Positions 38,625-49,570 of a DNA stretch of 64,000 nucleotides are shown here, piece after piece; the stretch's first letter is position 1; the number at the start of each line of letters is the position of its first letter. This stretch comes from Galaxea fascicularis (lineage: Eukaryota > Cnidaria > Anthozoa > Scleractinia > Euphylliidae): positions 32,634,382 to 32,698,381 of the forward strand of contig OX419338.1 of the NCBI GenBank assembly GCA_948470475.1, in the 5' to 3' direction. Below the pieces are notes generated by a model, which saw only the letters and a program-made list of their open reading frames with translations, ran no database searches and was not told where the DNA came from. The position numbers and the translations under genes are program-made.

Positions 38625-39405
38625 AAAAAAAACATTTGGTCATCTGAGATAAGATAGGTTGGACGCCGCTCTAGATCTAAAGCTTCTAAAGTGACAAACA
38701 AAAATAAGACACGTTAAAAAAATACCAATGCAAGGATAAGCGAACCGTTGTGGTCCTATGATCCACCGTCAACTTTAATCCACTCCAAAAAAAGTTTGGC
38801 CATCTGAGTTAAGATGTAAGTCGGACATCACTCTGATGCACCAACAGGGGCACACGAACACAAACACAAGATATAACACAAAAAGCATCAAATTAAATAA
38901 AAACTGAAAAGCAAGAAAGAAAACCACCAAATACCTTTAATTTAAGAATCAAAAGGGAAAAAACATCTGGCCTTATGGTCCATTAGACTGCCAAACACTG
39001 GAACCTATCCTGAATACCTCATTTTCATGTGCATAAGAAGTGTTTGCATGAGTCAAGCAGGTGTGTGTAACTAAAAATCCCTATATTTTAAGCGGCTCCT
39101 CTGAGATAAGATTCATTTCACGTCACTATAATCTATAAACAAGGTTCCAAATAGAGGAAAGCCTGCTCCAAGGCTGCTTAAACATAAGGCATAACACTAA
39201 AGCTTCAAACCAAATAAAAAAACAAATAGCGAGAAACAGAATTCGCCAAACAAATTTAATCCAAGCAAAGAGGATAAACAACATCTGCCTTTACGGTCCA
39301 TTAGATCGGCAAATACTGGAACCTAATCTAAATACCTCATTTCAATGTGCATAAGCAGTGTTTGTATGAGTTATGCAGGTGTTGCGCAACCAATGAAACA
39401 CTGTA
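38625..39405. repeat. Tandemly duplicated region upstream of gene C
   Basis: Two diverged copies with a period of about 314 bp: one around 38865-39100, the other 39182-39405. They share GGTCCATTAGA, CACTGGAACCTA/TACTGGAACCTA, AATACCTCATTT and CATGTGCATAAG / AATGTGCATAAG. A second, shorter duplication (CATCTGAG..AAGAT..) occurs at about 38640 and 38802. The downstream copy leads directly into the promoter. Confidence 0.75.
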
Positions 39406-39408
39406 AGC

Positions 39409-39415
39409 TATAAAA
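39409..39415 (+). promoter_or_regulatory. TATA box of gene C
   Basis: TATAAAA lies 57 bp before the start codon, with CCAAT at 39390-39394 about 20 bp further up. Spacing suits a transcription start near 39440. Confidence 0.65.
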
Positions 39416-39465
39416 CAAATGCCAAATTTGAGATACTGCGAACCGTAATCGGAAATCATCAATCC

Positions 39466-42400
39466 ATGACGAATTTCTGGATAGGAGTGGCACTTTTGTT
39501 ACTTGGAGTTTCAAGCTCTCAAGGTAAGTCTTCTGTAGTTTGTTACCTCAAGAAGTCACCTTAAAGAAACCTTAAATGAGCCCTCAAAGTGAAATAAGCT
39601 TTAGAAAATAATCCCTAAAAGCATCGGGGTAGAGAGTTTACCCCTGCTAGCAGTTTAGACCGATTTGAAACGAAACTCCCCGAGGACACTGTTTGCGCAT
39701 GCCCTCCACTCGAATAAAAAATTCGTCGAATGATATTAACTTTTGCCTTCCATTAAACTAGAACTTCCGCGGCATTATTTCTAAACTCGCCTACTTCTTT
39801 TTAAAATTAGATCCACCAAAGGCAATATTAATAAAACAAGAATGCAAAGAGAAGAAACCAACGTTAATCACATGCACCACAGAGACTTTAAATGATCTCA
39901 AGAGTTGTTTTTGCGTAGTAGGTTATTGTTTAGACTAGATACAACATTCAAGACTGATTCCCCTTAGCATTAGAGAGGCGTCAGAGGCCGAGTGCCAGTG
40001 AGCTATACAAACTTCCCTGGTGTTAACATGTCAATGAAATATTAATATAAGTGATTATATGGTCTGCATCCCAATACTTTACATCGCTTCATTAAAGGGG
40101 CACCAAGCTAAATTGCTGTCTTTTTTGACTACTTGGCTTCTACACTGGCAGTTTGCTTTATACCTTGTCTCCAATTGATTTTTGTTACTTTTCTTGTCAT
40201 TTTCCTAGGCTGTGGAAAAAAGCCGTTTTCGGCCAGGGTCGTGAACGGTGAAAATGCCGCTCCACACGCCTGGCCTTGGCAGATTTCTCTCAGAGTCAAT
40301 GGACGACACATATGTGGTGGATCACTGATCGATAAGGACTGGGTCGTCACTGCTGCCCATTGTGTAGATCGCAACCCCCGGCCAAGCGGTTACACCGTCG
40401 TTGTCGGTAAGTTCTAGCTACGGCTTCCTATAATTCCACTGACAATTTTGGTTAGCTCGCCGGAAATCCATAATTCTATTAATATATTGTAGACTTTCCA
40501 CTAATACCTTCCTGTACTCGGTTTTTAACTCGAGAATACTGGCGAAGCTACGGACGAGCTATACATGTGGCCGGTTGGTTGGAAAAAAAAATTTACTAGT
40601 TCGGTCAGTCGTCGGTCGGTCGGTCGATGAATTGTAAACTTTGTACTTCATAAAAAAGTTATTATAGCGCCGTTGAAATCGTCAGCGCGTCATCAGTATA
40701 CAGGTACCCTGCGTGGTAATGGGCAGAATCTTCAGAAATTCTCCAGCATATGTAATACGTTTTTAGTGTTTTTACTTAATGTTTCAATTATGTTTTAGCT
40801 AAAACGGAGAGAAATCTAGGATGTTACTATTATGCCTGTCGTGTGGTGTGGGCAAGCGAGATTTCGGGGGATATTTCAGTAGTATTCAGAATAACGTTAA
40901 ACTCGCATTCACTCTGATTTATCAAGTTACATTGCGTATAAATTTTGAATCATTTAGTTCCGATTTTGAAAAATGTGACGCACTCGTTTTCAATTGCATT
41001 TTCCACTGATGAAGAGGCGGCAGCCTCGAAACGTCTGGAGAATATATTTCCACCTGGTGCTCAAATTCTGGATGGGAATGACATTATAAGGACGATAAAC
41101 AGGCGATCACTTCTCACAACTCTTCACAATTGATTCTGTGGGGCGTCAAACAACCACTAGGGCTGTGATTACCCCTGGTGCTGACCTTCTACCAGCACGT
41201 GGTCGGCCTGGCTAGATTAGCTTGAAAGGCCTCTGCGCGAATGAGACCACAAAAACACATAGAGCCAGAAGTCAGGCTAGTTGACGGGTGCTGGAACCAC
41301 AAAGACTAGGACCTAAGATCACTTCCCCTTTTAAATCGGTCGCTTTATTTCTACAGCTGCTATCGTTTCTATCGTTAGTTTCACTTGGTTCATTCGTTTC
41401 AGAATTGCCTCTTAAATACAGTGACGTGACGAACTGATTCCAAAACCGCTTGAGGCTAAATTTGAGTTTTAAAATGTGAACAAAAATCTCCCCGCTCGCG
41501 ACGTAGCAGTTTTGACCACTGCATCCGTGAGGTTGGCTCATAGGGATCCTTTGTTTCTTTTTTCAGTGTTTCTTTTTTTCAACTTTTATCTCTATTATTA
41601 TGAATCACAATTATCATCATCATTATTGTCATTGTCGTCGTCGTTACATTGTTATCGTATTGTTTTTGTTACACCTTTATGCTATTGTAATAATGTTTAT
41701 TGTTACTCTCACTGTGATTTTTTGTCGGTACGAATTCCTTACTGCACATGTTTTTCCCAATGTACACGCATATAAAACGAACCAGAAGACAAGGTCGCCG
41801 CCTTGTGGGTATCTTCTGTCTCTGTATCCGTCTCATTCACTTCTCGTTCATATATTGGCTTTCCTAACTTTCAAAATTGTTACTTTTACACTTCAAAATA
41901 CGTCTAAAACCGAATGAAAGCTTACTAAGACCACCTAATGCAACTAATGTAGCAGCAACACCGACGAGACAAATCACTGATTACACTTTTGTTTCGATTT
42001 CATTAGGTGCGCATCGTCGGACTGGATCAACAACAGTTCAGCAGACTTTCCGGTTGAAACAACTCTTCAAACATGAAGACTTCAGCATGAGGAATCTGCG
42101 TAATGATATCGCTCTTCTCCAACTTGCCGGATCCATTACCAAGAGCTCAAAAGTTAACACCGTGTGTTTGCCCAGCTCAAGAAGCAAGGTTCCGGCGGGA
42201 ACGCGTTGCTATATCACAGGTAAGGAGTTAAACTGACGTGCAAATATAAGTAAACTACAAGGCTTTACGGTGTTTGTTCTTACTGATGAGCTGGATTCAA
42301 TGAATTTAATTAATGTGCATGTTTAATCCATGTGGTGCTGGATAAGAAAAAGATTTGTTGTGGGTTATTCGGCTTGATATGCATTCATGTTTAACATGAG

Positions 42401-44927
42401 GTGGACGTCCACCGTCGCGAGTTTTGGCGTACGTACACATACGTAAACTTTAACTGGCTTTACGTGCGTAAATAAAATAGGAACGAAGGTCTCGAGTGAA
42501 CGTAACTCTGAAGATGAACCTTGCTCCACTTTTTGCGTTTATTTACGCGCGGCTTTCCATGCGCCACTTTTTTATGTACGCACGTAAAGCCAGTTAAAGT
42601 ATACGTGCGTATATGCATGCAAATAGTCCCGATAGTGGGACCACCTTAAGCAACATAGCCCACTATAGTTTAAATGCAACGAAATTGGCGAACAACTCTC
42701 TTTGGTTGACTATGATATGGTTAAGACAGTTAATGGATGTGCCAGGGAACATACTATAGGTGGTTTGCAGTCAATCTCTTGAGACACAGATAACAATGGT
42801 GAAATGTACAAATGCTGGTGGACGAACAAAACGAGCTAATGAGAGATCTATTGTTTACCGTCCACCAGCAAAGCGGCGATAAAGTAACGTGAAAACCACC
42901 TATTTCAGTCTTTCATCTCACTAGAGAATAAGAATCGAGAAATTAAAATATTATTCTCTTAAGTTATGCTTCACCTTTCATTTTGAAATGAATTCACGCA
43001 GGCTGGGGACGACTTGTTGGGGGAGGGAATGCCGCTGATACTCTACAGCAAGCCATGCTGCCTGTTGCTAGTCACAGCCAGTGCAGTCGAGTTAATGGAA
43101 GGCTGCTTCAAGTTGATGAACGGTCAATGGTGTGTGCTGGAGGTGAAGGTAAAGGTGGATGCCAGGTGAATGCTAACAGAACGGTGGATTTTTTTAATAC
43201 AAATATGGTAGAATACCAGGAGCCCATTCATGGGCTCCTGTAGAATACTTAAAAATCGTACTGCGCCTTAAATTGTGATTGCTTGTCAGTTTATTCGTGT
43301 TGAGGAGAGGTGTGAAATAACGTTGTTTCTGTGAAAATTTTTGAAATAACCGCTTTACCATCAATCTTCTTTTGTAGATGTAATAGTAGAATAGCAGAAC
43401 TGATGCTTTAAGTTTGCTTTATGTCAAAAAAAAGAGAAAACTGAAATACTTGTCAGCTGAATAATACGTCAAAAATCTAAACAGGGAGACAGCGGTGGGC
43501 CATTTGTCTGCAATGAGCGTGGCAGATACGTGTTGCGTGGTGCAGTGAGTTGGGGACATTCCCGATGCAGTACTGATCATTTCACAGTGTTTGCTCGAAT
43601 CAGCAGCTTTATTGATTGGATCAACGCGAAAAAGTCAGGTAACAAACAGATTGATCAAAATATTCAAAACAAATCAAATATTACATATTCACGTATTCAA
43701 AACAATTATGTCTTTTGTTTTTGTCTTTTTTGTCTTCTTTTCCATACATGCCCAAGGCACTGACATAATGAGATTCATGGTACTTCATAAAAGACATCAC
43801 ACAGTGTACCAAGTGCCCCGTTCTTCAAGTGTCACAAAACTGTTACCGTTTAGTTAAGGATTAGGGTTAGGACAATTCTCCCTTTTTAATGCTTTAGAAG
43901 CAGGTCTGGCGCTAGCAAATTAACCCTTTAACTGCATGCCACAAGCTCAAAATTTAAATTCTCATCTGTTGACCCTACACATTTCCTATAAAAGTAGCGG
44001 GAGAAGTTGTTAAAATATCAAACGAATTCCTCTAGTATGTGATACTGTCTTTAAATCTCGTGACCAATACGTTTTCTAAAGCGTTGAAATTACAAGGAGA
44101 AATTTGATGCTTATCACATGAAAAGGTTGTGTCCAACAACAAAAGAAGATAATCACCAAAAAACCTTAATATAATTACCGACCATAACTCAGAAAATAAA
44201 TACTAGTGGTAATATGGAATCTTCAAAACTATTCCGTTCTGATAGCATCAATCCTATAGGTTATGAGTGTCTTCTTTTACAGATTTGTTTGCTGGGAACA
44301 TTATTCTTTCATTTCGAGCATATGTAACAAAACGTGTTTTCGTTTTTAGGTGGTAACGGAGGAGGCGGCGGTGGTGGATGTGAGTCATAGTCGGTTTCTT
44401 CATCTTTTGTCTTTAATCAAAATTATACTATAGAAAAATTAATCACCTGACGAGGGCGATTCCACCTTAAATGTCGCGTGAAAAACCGATTCCTGCAATA
44501 TCGATATCGCAGGAATCGCGAAGCGGTGAGTCCATTTCCTTTGTCAGACGTCCTATTATGAGAAGTCACAAATTATCTTTTGAGTTAAATACTTCGGTTT
44601 TCATCGCATAATGAGCCCTTTAGACGTTATTTGCGTTTGGAGGATCGAAGAGATAACGCTCTAGACTGCGGTTGGTAGTTATTTTAATATTTATTAGGTA
44701 CGTTTCAAATTCTCTTTACTTTAGATCTCCCGAAAGAACTTGTGTTAAACTGATGCTCATACGGGAAAAGTATGTTTGTTCATACTCTACTTTTTTAAAA
44801 TCAATTTCTTATATGAATGAATGCAGCTTGTATGGACCGAGATTCCCGTTGCAGAATGTGGATAAAGTACTGCATATTCAATCAGTACGTACGCACTAAT
44901 TGCAAGAAGACGTGCAGACTTTGCTGA
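39466..44927 (+). CDS. Gene C: secreted serine protease with C-terminal ShKT domain
   Basis: Seven exons: 39466-39523, 40209-40406, 42007-42219, 43002-43165, 43485-43638, 44350-44379, 44827-44927; 918 nt, 305 residues, phases 1-1-1-0-1-1. Exon 1 is a signal peptide ([19 protein letters not shown]). Exon 2 has [20 protein letters not shown] and VVTAAHC (histidine). Exon 3 has NDIALLQL (aspartate). Exon 4 starts GWGRLVGGG. Exon 5 has GDSGGPFVC (serine). Exon 6 encodes a ten-residue, almost pure glycine linker. Exon 7 has six cysteines, C-x6-C-x6-C-x9-C-x3-C-x2-C, then the stop: a ShKT domain. The pocket has glycine at 189 and threonine at 226, as in B, so trypsin specificity is unlikely. Exons 2-5 are paralogous to gene B with the same intron positions. 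A polyadenylation signal follows at 45003. Confidence 0.93.
41006..41035 (+). ncRNA. Candidate hammerhead ribozyme motif in intron 2 of gene C
   Basis: CTGATGA, then a stem GAGGC-GGCA-GCCTC, then GAAAC and GTC: the full core of a hammerhead with a perfect 5-bp stem II. It probably marks a Penelope-like element tail (about 40930-41160) inserted in the intron. Helices I and III were not worked out. Confidence 0.6.
42397..42648. mobile_element. MITE in intron 3 of gene C
   Basis: Ends GAGGTGGACGTCCACCGTCG and the matching inverted GGTGGTCCCACTATCG, plus a long internal inverted repeat (TTTAACTGGCTTTACGTGCG near 42448 against ACGTAAAGCCAGTTAAAG near 42583). Confidence 0.65.
43217..43240. repeat. 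Perfect hairpin in intron 4 of gene C
   Basis: CAGGAGCCCA, loop TTCA, TGGGCTCCTG; 10-bp stem, 52 bp after exon 4. Confidence 0.8.
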
Positions 44928-45002
44928 GCCTACTCTGAGTGCTATAGATGGTAAGTCCTACTCTAATGCCGACATAGTCGTGCCATTACGTAAAAAAAAA
45001 TC

Positions 45003-45008
45003 AATAAA
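45003..45008 (+). terminator. Polyadenylation signal of gene C
   Basis: AATAAA, 76 bp after the stop codon; a typical distance. Confidence 0.7.
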
Positions 45009-45189
45009 ATGAAACAACAACAATAGCACACACAGCATTGAAGCAAGTGACTGTACAGTATCTTGAATACCACTACTGTGTTCTCCCACTGTCGCGATCG
45101 GTGGTGGCATGTTTACATTTATCATTCAGAGTCGAACTAAAAAGCTAAACACAGGACGGTTACCGTCTGAATGTAAATTAATGGCTTAG

Positions 45190-45290
45190 TTCTCAACAGC
45201 CCCCTGTAGTTTAGTGGTAGAGCATTCGACATCGCAATCGGAATGTGATAGCATTTCTCTCTCGTTGGGAATGCTTTTCATCCGAGTGTT
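45190..45290 (+). repeat. Degenerate tRNA-like repeat
   Basis: GTAGTTTAGTGGTAGAGCAT resembles a tRNA A box. No convincing B box or cloverleaf follows, so it is a SINE head or tRNA relic. A similar one is at 59690. Confidence 0.4.
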
Positions 45291-45539
45291 TATGCGACAG
45301 CATAGAAAGTTAATTAAATCTAGTATCCTATTTAATTCCAAGTTAAATCTTCACAATTTTGCTTTACTCTCATCACAACTTTATGTTGCTTAAACAGGAT
45401 ACAAATTAAATCACATTCACAGTGATGGGAAACCTTTGTGAATTATGCTATATAAATAAATAAATAAATAAATAAATATAAATCAGGCAGTGGAGTAATC
45501 ATTCAAGTTTTTGTTTTCCGTTTATCGTCGTCCGGTCAT

Positions 45540-45600
45540 CATTATCATCACATCATCTTCATCATCGTCGTCGTCGTTGTCGTCGTCGTCATCATCGTTT
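45540..45600. repeat. ATC/GTC trinucleotide tract
   Basis: Mixed CATCAT and GTCGTC units. Preceded at 45453-45478 by an AAAT tetranucleotide run. Confidence 0.8.
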
Positions 45601-45778
45601 TCAGTCATGTGCAAGTCACGCATATTAAAAAATACAATCATCATTAATCTTTTAATGGATTAAGTCAAGAAATTGAGATATTGTATAAGAGTAATAAATA
45701 AACAAAATGCCCAAGTCTTAGGACTGTGCGATACGTGAAAGGGAAAATTAGCAACGATTTTCAATAAAAAACTTCCCA

Positions 45779-46370
45779 CCTTAATTCCTTCGTGATACTT
45801 TTTGTGTCCTGTGTGGTTCTTGGGTATGGTGGGGTTTCAGTTCCAGCAGTCTCTCTCTCTCTCTCTCTGTATATATATGTTTCCAAGGTTGGGTAGTCTA
45901 ACAGAGAAGCGACCGGATCCGCTGACGGAAAACAGCCATATCCCATGAGCAATCACACAATTGACCGTTGACCACCGGGTGAGTAATTAATTTGATTCTA
46001 GGCCGGGTCGCTAAACCAAATTCGAAATGGTTGGGGCACGAGTCATTTGAATCAAGCCTCTTCGCTGGCTCCAGACAGAAACGATCGTGGAAATAATTTC
46101 CTCTCCACCTTAATGGTCCTCCAAAGCCTACAACGAATGTGTTCTGTTACTATCTGCCGTGGTCCACGTGGAATTTCGAGGCGATTGGAACCTTTGAAAC
46201 AAATTTATGACTGTTTTCCGACAGCGGATCCGGTCGATTCTCTGCTGGACTACCCGACCTTGGAAAGATACTGAAGATATATATATATATATAGAGAGAG
46301 AAACCGTTGGAACTGAAATTCCACCAAATCCCTTCAAATCGGCCCAAGAACCACACACGACACAAAATGT
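45779..46370. repeat. Imperfect inverted repeat, arms 45779-45935 and 46207-46370
   Basis: The left arm read backwards and the right arm share GACTGTTTTCCG-like, GCGGATCCGGTCG, CTACCC(G/A)ACCTTGGAA, an AT/GA microsatellite, and CCAAGAACCACAC. Both encode a similar nonsense-interrupted peptide (PVDSLLDYPTLE). Probably two inverted copies of one mobile element; family unknown. Confidence 0.65.
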
Positions 46371-47018
46371 AACAATCGTTGCTAATTTTCCCTTCAAATC
46401 CGATACGTTTTTCCTCCCATACAAAGCCTTATATTTCACCGTTACGCTAGGACTGCATTACAAAGGTCAACATAAACCGTAGAGCGTGGGCTACCTGGGG
46501 TCTTGCTGCTGAAACATCGAACAAAATGATTTGGTTTTGCTTCTCGAAACGTCGTTGTGAGGGACTCTCACAATAACGTGTTGAGCAGCAAATATACCTT
46601 AAAGGGAAGGAATAAGTACCACATCGCTGCCGCTGAAAAAGGAACTGGTAAACGTATACTTACTGAACTAAATAAATCAATCAGATGTAATTGCCTTTTC
46701 CTATTCAGTTGGTACCTCTTTAAGTTAATTTTATTCTAAAACTCGCTTAATTTATTCTAATAACATTGTTTACTCGTTGATTTCGTTCGCAGGTTCAACA
46801 CGGTCTTGGCCACGAAAAACTTGAATTAGAATATAGTTAATCTCAATAAAGAGTGAATATCAATAAAGAGGGAGAAAAATCAATCAAATGTCTGTACTGC
46901 TGAGTATGGCCGCAGCTTGTTAATCTATTTTAAGTCTTAAACAGACCAGGGTTTGCTTCATCTTTAGCGACTGGTGCGACAGAGGGTGGGCAATGGGGGA
47001 GAGTGAGGAAGCCGTGCG

Positions 47019-47851
47019 TAGGCATAGACAGGTTCTGCTTGGCAGCTTTTTAGCAAGATAAGTTCGATTTTCCGAGCAACTTTTACCAACATGACAGTGT
47101 TTGATATATTTTGGCATTTCAAATCAAACACCGAACGAAAAATCTTGCTATAAGCACGATTTACACTTTGTATTTGGGTGTTCTGTGGTGTATCTTCCAT
47201 ATATGGATGTCTCGTTGGACGTCCTGTGGTGCATCTTCCATATATGGCTGTCTCTGTGAATCCTGTGTTAATATTCCAAATATAGAACAGCTTCCCGTAT
47301 TGCTGAAAGCAAAATGGCGGAAGCCATGCAAGACAGCGAAGACCCTATTCAAATTGCTAGATAAAAAAGGCGCAGAGAAGACGGAACCTGAAAGCCTCAG
47401 TCAGCCTCTTATTTGTTATGGTTTTCTTCCAAAAATAGTAGCAGCTATTATTGTATATCGTATGTGTTTGATACTTCAAACTCCCAATTCAATTGAAAAT
47501 ATTGTTAAGACATCTCTAGCTCAGCCTATGGAAATGGATGTATTTTTTGACTCACTATGTTGCTAAGCCAACAAAATGGCGGCCTAGTGAGTCTCTTTAT
47601 AATACAATCATATTGATTCAGTATAATTATGCCATATGGTGTTTAGAGTAATTGCTTGATCTTTTGAAGCTGTTGAGTTTAGAAAATTGATTCTTTATCA
47701 TTTTTTAATAAATCAGGCAACAAGAGTGTGAATAAACATTTTTTTGAGCAATGTTTTATATTCTGGGAGCAACTTTTTCAAATTTGAGCAACTTTTGAGC
47801 AACGTTTGAGAGTGTTTTTGAACTTCTGATCCGAGAATCTGTCTATGCCTA
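47019..47851. mobile_element. 833-bp DNA transposon, non-autonomous, with 8-bp target duplication
   Basis: The left end TAGGCATAGACAGGTTCT matches the inverted right end AGAATCTGTCTATGCCTA with one change. The flanks GCCGTGCG (47011-47018) and GCCGTGAG (47852-47859) agree at seven of eight bases. An 8-bp duplication fits hAT-like elements. The 151-residue frame at 47111-47566 inside it shows no transposase features; a 39-bp CTGTGGTG.ATCTTCCATATATGG unit is repeated at about 47181 and 47224. Confidence 0.75.
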
Positions 47852-47859
47852 GCCGTGAG

Positions 47860-49560
47860 CGCACAGTGAAGGGTAACGGATAACTATTTACTACAAACGA
47901 GGCGTGACAAAATTCCCCCATGAACTGTTTCTAAATATAAAAAAGATTAAAAGATGGAGGCGCACGATAATTTTAATGGGGGTCCTTTTATGTCGAAAAT
48001 TTGGTTTTAATGTTTATCGGCCATTGTGAAGAGATTAAACTCCCGACTTTTCGAGAATTAGCTCTTCGTAAAATTCTAGAAATTTGAGACAAGCATCTGC
48101 AGTGACAGCCTGATTACAGTTAGAAAATACCAGGGCATTTTACATTACAGAGAATCTATTAAATTTATTCAAAAAATGAACTGCATGAAAAAATAGAACA
48201 GCGAAATGAAAAACTGTCCTCAAAACATTCGTGGGCCCCAGTTTCCATTTGATTCAATTAGTACTCAGTGGTTGATAAAATTCTCACCTTACAACTGACT
48301 TGCATCCGTTGCAGGTTTGAGGGAAAAAAAAAAGTTCGATTTGCTATTTCAAATAACTGAATCATATGACCAGAATATGGAAGCCCCTTACACCGTTTTT
48401 CTATCATTTTGTTTTTTTCTGAAGACGGACACTCACTGAAAGTCGTCGTAATCTTCCATGTCTCCCTCATTTACGGCGCCAAAATAATGTTGTGAACGTT
48501 GCGCCAAGTTCCAAACATTATTGCATGCATTTTAATTTTCTCGTGACTGGTATAGGTTTTACATTACTGTATACAGGCAGTTTGCTTTTTCTCGCGACTG
48601 TTTAATTTTTGACGTCCTCAATTGCACTTTGTGTTTTTTTTTTCTACGTTATTGTGACCACAGGCGGCCCAGACGTTGTTTGTGATTTACATACGTGACA
48701 GTATTGCGCCATTTAAGAGAATGTATGAAAATGGTTCAAAAATCGCTCTAAACTCAACTTGTAGTCAAGGATTTAAATAAAAGAAGCTTACCTTAGTCTG
48801 CGCTTGTGTTATTTTGAAGTCTTTGTGGCAGCTGAGTCGTTCTAAAGTCGTTGTAAAGCCATTTTGACGATTTAAACTTTTCCCGGTTTGCTTTTCCTGC
48901 CAAAAATTCGCAGGGCAGGGCTTCAATCAAGTTTTCGGTGTGGGTTATCAGCGTTAGCCTTCGGCTACGGCTGATAACCCTTTCCTCGACCTTGATTATT
49001 CTGGAAATCTCAAAAACCTTATCCAATAATTGTTTATTATCAGCTCAGTTGCAGATAAAACCAAATTTCGTGTGTTATTCGTATAGACTATTTTTAGGAT
49101 TACGTAATCACAGTCTAAGTGGGATTACGTATTACAGGGTGAGTCTCTGACCTGAGCCCTGCATGAAGCACCCAGGCAGAAAAACAAGATGGCATCTATA
49201 AAATGATTATCTTGATCGCCTGTTCTTTATTGTATTAATTATTGATATCGTTGTACAGTATTTTCACGTTTGATTCACATATTTTAAACATATAACGTTT
49301 CATTCATATATTTTAACGTAAGGTTAAATTTAATTTTATTTTGTCCCTTGATGACATTGAAACTTTGAGTGAAACTTTCGCTGATTTTTATTCATAAATA
49401 CTCATCCAAATTCAATGTAATTCGAATACTTTCATTATTTTACAAACATAATACAACGATTAACCTTACTTAGTTTTTTTTTTAATATATACGCTAACAA
49501 TTCTAATGTTTGTTTCTTTCGGTGTTATTGTGCAATCCGAGGTTATTTTGTGGTCCTCAC
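47860..49560. other. Intergenic region downstream of genes C and E
   Basis: No gene seen. It includes a strong hairpin at 48942-48980. Confidence 0.45.
48942..48980. repeat. Hairpin, 18-bp arms, 3-nt loop
   Basis: GGGTTATCAGCGTTAGCC and GGCTACGGCTGATAACCC pair with two mismatches around TTC. Probably the centre of a palindromic element. Confidence 0.75.
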
Positions 49561-49570
49561 TTGTAGAGAG

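Noticed and set aside
47111..47566. 151-residue frame
   Set aside because: It lies inside a non-autonomous transposon, contains a tandem repeat and shows no known domain.
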